A stretch of 64,000 nucleotides of DNA from an uncultured Chloroflexota bacterium (GTDB lineage Bacteria > Chloroflexota > Anaerolineae > Aggregatilineales > Phototrophicaceae): contig CALJKV010000094.1 in assembly GCA_937974245.1 (NCBI GenBank), positions 37,433 to 101,432 on the forward strand. The letters are read 5' to 3'. Position 1 is the stretch's first letter. The number at the start of each line of letters is the position of its first letter. The notes beneath the pieces were generated by a model that saw nothing but the letters and a program-made list of their open reading frames with translations, searched no databases and was not told the origin of the DNA. Position numbers and translations under genes: made by a program. This document shows positions 44,237 to 52,554 of this stretch, one piece after another.

Positions 44237-45502
44237 CTAGGCTTTGCGCCCGCCAACGAGTGTGTCTTGTAATTGTCGCAAACCGTCCCAATCGCCCTTC
44301 GCGGCGAAGGTAGCCTGCTCCGCCCATGTGCTAAGGCTGGGCGCGAGACGCATCCCGGCAGCCTCAACAGCAGCCGTCAGCGTGTCTTCAGACGATTGCG
44401 CCAACTGGGCAAACGTTGTTATACCCGCAGCCTGGAGTGCTGCCGACATTTTCGGGCCAATCCCCTCGATCCGAGTCAGGTCGTCACCAGCCACCGGCGT
44501 TTGTACGTTTTTCCGGGCTGCTGGTTTGCTCTTACCATTGGGGGTCTGTGTTGCAGCATGATACGCAGCCAGGATTTCATCCGCCGCTTTCTCAATCGTA
44601 TCATGCAGAGCTTCCGCACCACCCACAATGTCCAGGATTTCGGCGGTAATGGCCGACTGGCGTGCCTTGTTGTATACCAGCGTCAGGTCCGCAGTAAGCT
44701 GCGTTGCATTGTCGGAAGCATTCCGCATGGCAACCATACGCGCCGAGTGCTCGCTGGCCTGGCTTTCGAGAACCGCCTGGTACAATTGCAACTCGGTAAA
44801 ACGCGGGACGATTTCATCCAGAATGGCCGCAGCATTCGGCTCATACTCGTAGTCCTGTGCGCCACCACTGACCACAGGAACATCTTTCACGTACTCGGCG
44901 GCAACCTGATCTTCAGTCGTATACGGGATTAAGGGCAGCCACCCCAATACAACCGGACGCTGAGTCAGCGTATTGATGAAATCGGTGTAGGCGATAAACA
45001 CCTGATCTACCGATCCACTCAGAAACTCATCAACTGCCAATCGCGCCACGGGTGCAATGTCATCGGTAGTCGGGTCAGCTGGCAGGTCACTGAACTCAGC
45101 GATTACGTTTCTACCAGCATGGATGAGCGAGTCGCGCCCCTTGCGGCCAATCGTCACAAACTTCACCGGCTTGCCCAGCCGCTGCGCAAATCGCTGTGCC
45201 ACACGCACGATATTGGTATTGTACGCGCCTGCCAGACCACGATCTGCTGTAATCAGGACGACCATGGCCGCCTTAACTTCGGCGCGCTCAATCAACAGGG
45301 GGTGCAGCGGTGTACCTTTGGCGGCAAAGTGCTGCACATTTAGCAGAATCTCCCACGCTTTTTCGGAATATGCGCGACTGGCAAGCACCTTTGCCTGAGC
45401 GCGGCGTACCCGCGAGGCAGAAACCGCCTCCATAGCGCGGGTGATCTGCGAAATATTCTTTACACTGCGGATACGCTTCTTAATCTCGCGTGCTGAAGCC
45501 AT
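44237..45502 (-). CDS. atpG: ATP synthase gamma subunit with C-terminal helix-hairpin-helix extension
   Basis: 421 residues, against about 290 for normal gamma. Residues 1-298 are a complete gamma: N-terminal helix (IKKRIRSVKNISQITRAMEAVSASRVRRAQ), central Rossmann-like part (VVLITADRGLAGAYNTNIVR) and the C-terminal helix (SARMVAMRNASDNATQLTADL...ITAEILDIVGGAEAL). Residues 299-340 are a linker. Residues 341-421 form a helix-hairpin-helix domain (LTRIEGIGPKMSAALQAAGITTFAQLA... ) of the type found in DUF4332-like and other DNA- or protein-binding modules. The stop is clean and the AAGGAGGTG site is normal. The fusion lies where the gamma C-terminus sits at the top of the alpha3beta3 barrel. Confidence 0.93.
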   Translation of the reverse strand: MASAREIKKRIRSVKNISQITRAMEAVSASRVRRAQAKVLASRAYSEKAWEILLNVQHFAAKGTPLHPLLIERAEVKAAMVVLITADRGLAGAYNTNIVRVAQRFAQRLGKPVKFVTIGRKGRDSLIHAGRNVIAEFSDLPADPTTDDIAPVARLAVDEFLSGSVDQVFIAYTDFINTLTQRPVVLGWLPLIPYTTEDQVAAEYVKDVPVVSGGAQDYEYEPNAAAILDEIVPRFTELQLYQAVLESQASEHSARMVAMRNASDNATQLTADLTLVYNKARQSAITAEILDIVGGAEALHDTIEKAADEILAAYHAATQTPNGKSKPAARKNVQTPVAGDDLTRIEGIGPKMSAALQAAGITTFAQLAQSSEDTLTAAVEAAGMRLAPSLSTWAEQATFAAKGDWDGLRQLQDTLVGGRKA

Positions 45503-45534
45503 TTAGCACCTCCTTCCCTTGCGAACTCGGCGCA

Positions 45535-47043
45535 TTAGCTCCAGCTTTCGTTGAATGTTGTAATGGCTTTACGCAGCTTGGCGATGATGTCATCATTCCA
45601 TTCACTCGAATTGTTTGCAATCGCATCCGCCACATCCGCAAACTGAGTGTGATAGGCACGCAGGAAGGCCGCCTGCCATTCTTTTACCCGTTCCACAGGC
45701 ACATGATCGAGCATCGCATTTGTGCCGGCAAAAATGAGCGCCACCTGATCAGTAAGCGGCATCGGATCATATTGTGGCTGCTTAAGCAGTTCGGTCAGGC
45801 GCAAACCGCGATCAAGCTGCTGCTGCGTGGATTTATCCAGGTTGGAGCCAAACTGTGCAAAAGCTGCCAGTGAACGAAACTGCGCGAGGTCCAACCGCAA
45901 ACCACCGGCCACTTTCTTCATTGCCTTCGTCTGGGCGTCACCACCCACACGACTCACGCTGATACCTACGTTCAGCGCCGGGCGCTGGCCGGAATAGAAC
46001 AAATCGGATTCGAGGTAAATCTGCCCGTCGGTGATAGAAATCACGTTGGTCGGCACATAGGCGGATACGTCACCCAACAGGGTTTCGATGAATGGCAGCG
46101 CTGTCAGGCTGCCGCCGCCGCGTGCTTCGCTCAACTGCGCTGCACGTTCCAGCAAGCGGCTGTGCAGATAGAACACATCACCCGGATACGCTTCACGTCC
46201 CGGAGGACGACGCATCAGCAGGGAAACCTGGCGGTAGGCCCAGGCGTGTTTGGAAAGGTCGTCGTAGATCACCAGGGCATCTTTGCCGTTTTCCATGAAC
46301 CACTCACCAATCGCACACCCGGAGTATGGCGCGATATAGTTCATCGCTGCCGGGTCAGACGCCGCTGCGACGACAACAGTGGTATATTCCATCGCCCCGG
46401 CTTCTTCCAGCAGCGCGACCAGGCGAGCAACCTCACCCTTACGCTTGCCGATGGCGACATAAATGCAATACATATCCTTCCCCTTCTGGTTCAGGATTGT
46501 ATCAATGGCAATTGCCGTCTTACCGGTCTGGCGGTCCCCAATTACTAATTCACGCTGTCCACGCCCGATGGGGATCATCGAATCAATGGCAATCACGCCC
46601 GTCTGCACCGGGCGATACACATTCTGACGCTCCATTACACCTGGGGCAATGCGCTCAATCAGGTACGATTCGCTCGACGCAATCCGACCTTTACCATCTA
46701 CCGGTATACCGAGAGCATCCACCACGCGACCGACCATTCCCATCCCAACCGGGACAGAGGCAACCTTACCGGTAGGGGTCACTTCGGCACCTTCGTTGAT
46801 GTCGCCGTATTCACCCATAATGATGACGCCGACATTATCCTTTTCCAGGTTGAAGGCAATGCCCGACGAACCGTTCTCAAAACGCACCAGTTCGCTAAAA
46901 CGAACATTCTCCATACCGGAAACGCGGGCAATACCATCCCCGATTTCCATAACCTTGCCGACTTCTTTTACTTCAAAAGTCGGGGTAAAACCTTCTAACT
47001 GACTTAAAAAGGATTGTGCAATATCTTTGGAGATTTCCGCCAT
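45535..47043 (-). CDS. atpA: ATP synthase alpha subunit
   Basis: 502 residues. Non-catalytic nucleotide-binding subunit: Walker A GDRQTGKT (169-176), ALVIYDDLSKHA, arginine finger in the VSRVGG (SVSRVGGDAQTKAMK) region. GGGAGG lies before the ATG. It heads the cluster: no atpB, atpE, atpF or atpH precedes it, so F0 and delta must be coded elsewhere. Confidence 0.97.
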   Translation of the reverse strand: MAEISKDIAQSFLSQLEGFTPTFEVKEVGKVMEIGDGIARVSGMENVRFSELVRFENGSSGIAFNLEKDNVGVIIMGEYGDINEGAEVTPTGKVASVPVGMGMVGRVVDALGIPVDGKGRIASSESYLIERIAPGVMERQNVYRPVQTGVIAIDSMIPIGRGQRELVIGDRQTGKTAIAIDTILNQKGKDMYCIYVAIGKRKGEVARLVALLEEAGAMEYTTVVVAAASDPAAMNYIAPYSGCAIGEWFMENGKDALVIYDDLSKHAWAYRQVSLLMRRPPGREAYPGDVFYLHSRLLERAAQLSEARGGGSLTALPFIETLLGDVSAYVPTNVISITDGQIYLESDLFYSGQRPALNVGISVSRVGGDAQTKAMKKVAGGLRLDLAQFRSLAAFAQFGSNLDKSTQQQLDRGLRLTELLKQPQYDPMPLTDQVALIFAGTNAMLDHVPVERVKEWQAAFLRAYHTQFADVADAIANNSSEWNDDIIAKLRKAITTFNESWS

Positions 47044-47404
47044 TGAGGGCCTCCCTTTTCCAGAGCTAATCAGATATGTGTTGTCCTACAATCAGCATGG
47101 TAGCTGGTAATTAAACCGTGAAAACGTTGTGCTAACAACCATGAACCATCCATGCGACAGTCCAAAGTTGCCAGCTATAAGCCGTACAGCAAAACTTACC
47201 TGGTCTATGTGAGAAAAACCCGCAATTTCACCAACAATAAGCCGGCAACTTATTGTTTATGGTCGTCTTCGTACCGTATTCCAATGATACTCGCGCACCA
47301 TATATGGAGACAAGCAACAGTCGTGCCACACGCTCTGTGCATTGTAGCGTATGACTGGCTATCTGTCCACTTTTTCACAAAGCCGGATACTGAAAAGGGA
47401 TTCG
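47044..47404. other. 361-base intergenic region between proC and atpA
   Basis: Longest gene-free stretch. It must contain the atpA promoter (minus strand) and any proC terminator. I see the atpA ribosome site, a perfect 9-bp inverted repeat at 47233-47257 and AT-rich sequence around it, but no convincing ORF, tRNA or clear -35/-10 pair. Confidence 0.6.
47233..47257. repeat. Perfect inverted repeat upstream of the F1-ATPase genes
   Basis: AACAATAAG (47233-47241) and CTTATTGTT (47249-47257) with a 7-base CCGGCAA loop. It lies about 190 bases before the atpA ATG. It could be an operator or a weak hairpin; no T-run follows. Confidence 0.5.
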
Positions 47405-48253
47405 TCATTCACCGTTATCTGGTTTGTGTACCGATGTGCCACTGCCAAGCGTGACAGATCGTTGGTATGCCGCCCAGACTGCTCGTGAAACAACGGTGCG
47501 CAGCCCCCCCTTCTCCAGGTGGTAGATGGCTTCCGCCGATGTACCGCCGGGACTCGTGACCTGGTTGCGCAGCTGTGCCGGGTGCAGGCCAGACTCCGCC
47601 GCAAACTCCACCGAGCCACGCATCGTCTGGATGACTAAGCGCTCGGCGTCGCGCCGGGAAAAACCCATGTGAACACCAGCATCAATCAACGCTTCCATAA
47701 ACAGGAAGATATACGCTGGGCCAGTACCGCTCAAGGCTGTTGCCATATCCAGGTAGCGTTCGTCATCCAGGTAAATCTGCTCACCGAGTGCCCCCAACAG
47801 CGTCTCTGCGTGTTTACGCTGGGGTTCCAGCACCTCCGGGGTCGCCGTCCAGACGGTAATTCCTTGCCCTATTTGTGCTGGGGTATTCGGCATCGCCCGC
47901 ACCACACTGGCATTTGCAACACCGTCGGCAATCGTACGAATCTTCACCCCAGCAATGATGCTAAGTACCAGTGCTGCCGAATGCGCTCCACGCCGCACCA
48001 CCGGCATCACGCTTTCCAACACCTGCGGCTTGACCGCCAATACCAGCAGATCCGCCTCTTGTGCTGCTTCCCCGTTATCAGCGGTGTAGCGCAAGCCGTA
48101 GCGCGAGGCTAATTCGTGACCGCGTTCCTCATGTGGGTCGGCGGCGATGATCTGCTCCGGGCGAATCAAATGCTTGTTCAACAGCCCCTTAATCATCGCC
48201 TCGCCCATCACCCCCGCCCCAATGAACGAGAGCGTCAGATTCTCAAATGGCAT
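47405..48253 (-). CDS. proC: Pyrroline-5-carboxylate reductase
   Basis: 282 residues from ATG at 48253 (MPFENLTLSFIGAGVMGEAM), with GAGGAG 7 bases upstream; it overlaps the DAHP-synthase end by 11 bases. Final step of proline synthesis. Rossmann motif GAGVMGEAM; VKPQVL; AMPNTPA; C-terminal signature SGTGPAYIFLFMEAL and TSPGGTSAEAI. Last gene of a five-gene minus-strand run. Confidence 0.95.
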   Translation of the reverse strand: MPFENLTLSFIGAGVMGEAMIKGLLNKHLIRPEQIIAADPHEERGHELASRYGLRYTADNGEAAQEADLLVLAVKPQVLESVMPVVRRGAHSAALVLSIIAGVKIRTIADGVANASVVRAMPNTPAQIGQGITVWTATPEVLEPQRKHAETLLGALGEQIYLDDERYLDMATALSGTGPAYIFLFMEALIDAGVHMGFSRRDAERLVIQTMRGSVEFAAESGLHPAQLRNQVTSPGGTSAEAIYHLEKGGLRTVVSRAVWAAYQRSVTLGSGTSVHKPDNGE

Positions 48254-49322
48254 TCGCTCGCTCCTCTGAAAGACCATCCATCAATTCGTAAAACTGGGGA
48301 ATACTCAATTGCTGTTTGGCGTCACTCATAGCTACTGGTGGATTAGGATGCACTTCCACCATAAGCCCATCAGCCCCAACCGCTTTGGCAGCCCGCGCCA
48401 GCGGGATGGCGATGTCACGCCGCCCAGCAGAGTGCGAAATATCCACAATAACCGGCAGGTGCGTCTCTAGCTTCAGAACCGCTACACCGCTGATGTCAAG
48501 AGTATTGCGAGTCCACTTCTCAAAGGTACGAATGCCGCGTTCCATCAGGATAACATTGGGATTACCGCTGCTCACAATATATTCGGCGGCATACAGGAAT
48601 TCTTCCAGGGTGGCCGCCAAACCACGCTTGAGAATCACCGGTTGGCGCACTTGTCCCAGCGCCTTCAGCAGGAAGCTGTTTTGCATGTTCCGCGCCCCAA
48701 CCCAGAAAATGTCTGTATAGTCCGACATCATCTGTATTTGGCTCTTATCCATGATTTCGCTGGTAATGAGCATGTTGTATTTATTCGCCACCTGCCGGGC
48801 CATCTTCAATCCCGGTTCACCCAATCCCTGGAAATCATAGGGAGAAGTACGTGGCTTATACGCCATCCCTCGCAGGATACGGACACCACGCTCGGCCAAC
48901 GCCGCAGCCGTCTCGTCCATTTGCTCGTAGCTCTCAACCGCACATGGCCCGCTGATAATCGCAAATTCACCATTCCCGATTTGAGATCCATCCGGCAGGC
49001 TGATAATCGTCTTATCATTGGGTGAACCCCGTTGAACGAGGATTTTAGCACGCGCCTCTTTTTCCTCTAACGCCATCGACGCCCGGAAAACCTCGCGGAA
49101 CAGTGCCTTAATGGTTTCGTTGCTGAACGGCCCTTGGTTCGCCGCTTCTAAGTCCTGGAGCATCTGGGCTTCGCGCTGCGGGTCATAGAAAGAAGTACCA
49201 AGCTGTGACTGCACTTTTCCAATTTCAGAGGCAATCCTGGCACGCTGGTTCAATAGTTCCAGAATTTGCAGATTCAGCGTATCAATCTGGCCGCGTAGGT
49301 CTTTCAACTGATTGTGGAGCAT
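48243..49322 (-). CDS. aroF: Chorismate mutase - 3-deoxy-7-phosphoheptulonate synthase fusion
   Basis: 359 residues. AroQ-type chorismate mutase at 1-85 (LRGQIDTLNLQILELLNQRARIASEIGKVQ) fused to a DAHP synthase (about 105-350: ISGPCAVESYEQM, GMAYKPRTSPYDFQGLG, ILKRG, DISHSAGRRD, MVEVHPNPPVAMSDAKQQL). The first enzyme of aromatic synthesis, in the AroA-beta/KDO8PS-like group in which the mutase domain often acts as the feedback sensor. Overlaps proC by 11 bases and follows the enolase-superfamily gene after 46. Confidence 0.94.
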   Translation of the reverse strand: MLHNQLKDLRGQIDTLNLQILELLNQRARIASEIGKVQSQLGTSFYDPQREAQMLQDLEAANQGPFSNETIKALFREVFRASMALEEKEARAKILVQRGSPNDKTIISLPDGSQIGNGEFAIISGPCAVESYEQMDETAAALAERGVRILRGMAYKPRTSPYDFQGLGEPGLKMARQVANKYNMLITSEIMDKSQIQMMSDYTDIFWVGARNMQNSFLLKALGQVRQPVILKRGLAATLEEFLYAAEYIVSSGNPNVILMERGIRTFEKWTRNTLDISGVAVLKLETHLPVIVDISHSAGRRDIAIPLARAAKAVGADGLMVEVHPNPPVAMSDAKQQLSIPQFYELMDGLSEERANAI

Positions 49323-49368
49323 GATAGTTTTCCCTCATTTTTTGCGGCTAAAAGAGCATTTTCAAATT

Positions 49369-50526
49369 CTAGCGGCTTGTCTGATACGGATAGTCCGTCT
49401 GCCACCGGGTGGTAGCCTGGGCTACCCGTTCTTCAATCACATCAACGCCAATTCCGGAATTGGTTGGCACGCGAATGGTGCTGTTTTCCGCCAGCACAAA
49501 CGGCGGTTCGGTAATGTCCGGGTCATAGTAGCGGTCTGTGGCCGAAATATCACAGGGAAGCGTCACGCCCGGCAATGAGGCAAATGCCAGGTTAGCCGCC
49601 CGCCCGATCCCGCTTTCCAGGAGGCCACCAATCCACAGCGGAAGCTCGTGTTCCACACAGATTCTGTAAATTTCCAGGCTTTCGGTATAGCCACTCACCC
49701 GCGCCGGCTTCAGATTGAGGATTCTACATGCTCCCAATTCTAATGCCAGACGTAAGTCATTGGCAGAATGAATGCTTTCATCCAGGCAGACCGGGGTCTG
49801 TAACTGCGGTTGAAGTTTGCTGTGTTCGTAGATATCATCATGCCCTAAGGGTTGCTCAATCATCAGCAGGTTAAATTCATCAAATTGCTTCAGGTGGGCG
49901 GCATCAGCCAGCGTATAGGCGCTGTTGGCATCCAACATCAGCGTGATATCGGGATAAGCTGAACGAACACCCCGCGCCAGTTCAATATCCCACCCTGGCT
50001 TAATCTTGAGCTTGATGCGCCGGTAGCCTTGTCCTAACCGCTTCTCGATAATCTTCAGAGTATCCTCGACTGTTGGCTGAATACCGATACTGACGCCAAC
50101 TGTCGCGTATCCCCTTGATTCGTGTCCTTTTGGGAGATGCGCGGCAAAGGCCTGCGCCAGGGACATATTGTTGGCCTTCGCCAGGGTGTCCCAAACGGCG
50201 GCCTCAATCGCATGCTTCGCCAATGGATGGCCGCGAACGCCACTCAACAGCGGCGGGATTTCAGTAGCACTGGAAACCGTCTTGCCCAGTACCGCCGGAA
50301 CCAGGAACTCCGAAAGAATGTGCAGTGCCGTCCCAACTGTTTCATAACTATAGCCGGGGTTGATTTCCGCCGAACTTTCACCCCAACCGGTAAATCCCTG
50401 ATCGCTTTCCAGCTTTACCAGAATGCCGACTTTAAACGGCTCTTGTCCAAAACTAGTACGCAATCGTTCCACTAGTGTCATGGCAATTGGGTAAAGCTGA
50501 ATAGACTTGATGGTTATGGAACGCAC
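49369..50526 (-). CDS. Enolase-superfamily o-succinylbenzoate synthase / N-succinylamino acid racemase
   Basis: 385 residues. MLE-subgroup catalytic set: IKLKIKPG with Lys172/Lys174, metal ligands Asp199 (LMLDAN), Glu224 (IEQP) and Asp249 (LDES), and Lys273 (NLKPARVSGY). This set is shared by MenC of menaquinone synthesis and N-succinylamino acid racemase. No other men gene is nearby, while a GNAT acyltransferase starts directly before it (2 bases), so the racemase role looks at least as likely (inference). Confidence 0.88.
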   Translation of the reverse strand: MRSITIKSIQLYPIAMTLVERLRTSFGQEPFKVGILVKLESDQGFTGWGESSAEINPGYSYETVGTALHILSEFLVPAVLGKTVSSATEIPPLLSGVRGHPLAKHAIEAAVWDTLAKANNMSLAQAFAAHLPKGHESRGYATVGVSIGIQPTVEDTLKIIEKRLGQGYRRIKLKIKPGWDIELARGVRSAYPDITLMLDANSAYTLADAAHLKQFDEFNLLMIEQPLGHDDIYEHSKLQPQLQTPVCLDESIHSANDLRLALELGACRILNLKPARVSGYTESLEIYRICVEHELPLWIGGLLESGIGRAANLAFASLPGVTLPCDISATDRYYDPDITEPPFVLAENSTIRVPTNSGIGVDVIEERVAQATTRWQTDYPYQTSR

Positions 50527-50528
50527 AA

Positions 50529-51428
50529 TTACCCCCCATTCAATGTATGACTACTATCCAAAGGTGATAACACATAAAAGGCGCGGTTTCGCCCGTTATA
50601 ATCCTGGTGAATAAAATCCACTACGCCATATCCTGCTGCGAATAACGCTTGCAACGCCTCGCGAGTATAATCTCGCCATGCGTGTGCCAATCCAGGATTA
50701 GCGTGGACAACGGCCTTAAAATCCGTTGGAATTTCCAACAGGATGGTTGCAGAGTCGCGTAATAGCCGGGTATCCAGGTGCCTCGTCGGTAAGCCAGGGA
50801 AACCGACTTCGTCCCAGCTTGCAGCATCGAACATCGGCCCTCCCTGCCCCAGATAATCTTCCAGACAGAGCACAGTGGCACTGCCATCCACCCGCTCCTG
50901 AACACGCTGGAGGCCGATCCACCACTCCGCCAGCAGCCGATCAGATGAACCGAGCAGCGTCAGACCACCGGTTTCTTCTGTGCCATAATGATCGGGATAA
51001 TAGACACGGCAAAGACAGCCCAGCTTGCGAATATTCAGGTGTGCGTTAAGCGCCATCAGCGGGTCATACGTCCATGTCACCAGGTGGATGCCCTGGGTGA
51101 GTGCCAGGTTACGCTGCGCCAGTTTCAAGCGGCTGCCAATCCCATGACTGCGGTATTCTGGCAGCACGACCATACGCTTAGAGGCGAATTGCAGGTCGGC
51201 GGCAGTGATTTTCGCGCCAGGCTGCGGTGTCGCCCCCAAAAAGCCAATGAGCAGCCCAACCAGACGATTCCGGTCATACGCGCCCAACACATGCCCGCCA
51301 TACTTGGCGATGGAAAACAGCATGTGTATTGGAACAAGTGACTCAGAATCGTCACCCCAGAAAGTCTTCTGCAATTCGACAGCAGCCCGCATTTCGCCCA
51401 AGGTCAATAACAGTTTAATCTCAAGCAT
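50529..51428 (-). CDS. GNAT-family N-acyltransferase
   Basis: 299 residues. Acetyl-CoA-binding core RMVVLPEYRSHGIGSRLKLAQRNLAL fits the GNAT A motif; the C-terminal part (from about 150) is a longer, less known region ending YGVVDFIHQDYNGRNRAFYVL. Its ATG overlaps the epimerase stop as TGATG, and the enolase-superfamily gene follows after 2 bases. In known cases such pairs are succinyl-CoA:D-amino acid N-succinyltransferase plus racemase; that assignment here is inference. Confidence 0.82.
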   Translation of the reverse strand: MLEIKLLLTLGEMRAAVELQKTFWGDDSESLVPIHMLFSIAKYGGHVLGAYDRNRLVGLLIGFLGATPQPGAKITAADLQFASKRMVVLPEYRSHGIGSRLKLAQRNLALTQGIHLVTWTYDPLMALNAHLNIRKLGCLCRVYYPDHYGTEETGGLTLLGSSDRLLAEWWIGLQRVQERVDGSATVLCLEDYLGQGGPMFDAASWDEVGFPGLPTRHLDTRLLRDSATILLEIPTDFKAVVHANPGLAHAWRDYTREALQALFAAGYGVVDFIHQDYNGRNRAFYVLSPLDSSHTLNGG

Positions 51429-52375
51429 CAGATTCCTCTGGGACGGCGGCGGATAGTATATCGCAGTGCCGCCCTAAAATAACGTTTTTGCGGCAGATAG
51501 GTCAGCAGAGTGTCTTCAAGTCTCCGGGGATGCAGACCGAAGTATTTATAAGCGTTCCCTAACGGAGCAGAACGATTGGCTGCCAGAATATCAAGCCACT
51601 GCCCAGTAATCAGCGAACGCGGGAAAATCCGGCTGTAAATCGTGGTGAGCCAGCGCAACAGGTACGGAGGAACAGGAATAACCAACCGGTAGATACCCGT
51701 TACGCGCATCACTGTATGGAGTAAGTCTTCCAGTGTGATATATTCCGCGCCGCCGATTTCCAGCACGGTATCCACCGTATCTATCGCTTCCAGACTGGTG
51801 ATGATGGTTTTGACCGCATCCTGAATATAGAGTGGGTGCAGTACGACTTCGCCTCGACCTGGCATCAGGAATACAAACGGAGTTACTTGCAGCATCATCG
51901 CAATGTGGTTGATAAAGGCGTCTTGCTCGCCAAACAGGATACCAGAACGAATAATCGTGTAAGCAAGACCGCTGGCACGAACCAGGTCCTCTGTGATACC
52001 TTTGTATTTCAGGAGTGCGTAAGCAGATGACGAGGATGCGCCCAGATGACTGAGTGTGATAATACGCCCCACTCGTGCCGCGCGTGCCGCCGTAATCACG
52101 CTGCGCAGCCCGGCCAGTTCAACTCGTTCCAGGTCACGAGGACGCCCCCACCATTGGGCACTTTCCAGGTGTATAATAGTGTGAATCCCGGTTACTGCCT
52201 TGAACAGCGATTCTTCATCCAGCAAACTGCCCACCACAATATCCGGGAGTTTTTCCCAGGGGAGATTCTTCAAGCGATCATTGGGCAGCAAGCAGCGCAC
52301 TGCACGTCCTTCAGCCATCAACTGTGCGACCAGTTGTCGCCCTACAAATCCGGTTGCGCCAGTTACAAGAATCAT
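51428..52375 (-). CDS. NAD(P)-binding SDR (NmrA/epimerase-like)
   Basis: 315 residues from ATG at 52375 (MILVTGATGFVGRQLVAQL), with CAGGAGAGG just upstream; the frame runs to 52453 without support. Atypical SDR: glycine motif TGATGFVG, no clear YxxxK (a YALLKYKG segment lies there). The C-terminal end is basic (RAALRYTIRRRPRGI). Possibly an NDUFA9/NmrA-like protein; substrate unknown. First gene of the five-gene run that ends with proC. Confidence 0.82.
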   Translation of the reverse strand: MILVTGATGFVGRQLVAQLMAEGRAVRCLLPNDRLKNLPWEKLPDIVVGSLLDEESLFKAVTGIHTIIHLESAQWWGRPRDLERVELAGLRSVITAARAARVGRIITLSHLGASSSSAYALLKYKGITEDLVRASGLAYTIIRSGILFGEQDAFINHIAMMLQVTPFVFLMPGRGEVVLHPLYIQDAVKTIITSLEAIDTVDTVLEIGGAEYITLEDLLHTVMRVTGIYRLVIPVPPYLLRWLTTIYSRIFPRSLITGQWLDILAANRSAPLGNAYKYFGLHPRRLEDTLLTYLPQKRYFRAALRYTIRRRPRGI

Positions 52376-52498
52376 AAACCTCTCCTGGCGCGGGATTATA
52401 GCACCGTGCTTTACAAGATAAAATCCCCGGAAACTGTAACCAGCCCCCTTCAATGGGGTTATTTTTTAAGATACACTCTTGAATTATTGCAGTCGCAG

Positions 52499-52525
52499 TT
52501 GATACAGTTATTCGCTATGTAGAAT
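52499..52525 (+). promoter_or_regulatory. Possible promoter of fabF-fabH
   Basis: TTGATA (52499-52504) and TAGAAT (52520-52525) separated by only 15 bases, 30 bases before the fabF GTG. The spacing is short, so this is a weak call. Confidence 0.3.
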
Positions 52526-52554
52526 AATTGGATTGCGTTTGGTGGAGGGCAATT

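Noticed and set aside
47152..47454. 100-residue ORF across the proC-atpA gap
   Set aside because: Runs into proC on the other strand and has no signal or domain; the gap is better explained as regulatory sequence.
52444..52470. CCCC-TTCAAT-GGGG hairpin followed by a T-rich stretch
   Set aside because: Looks like a terminator on the plus strand, but no plus-strand gene ends there and the 4-bp stem is weak; left as unexplained sequence before fabF.
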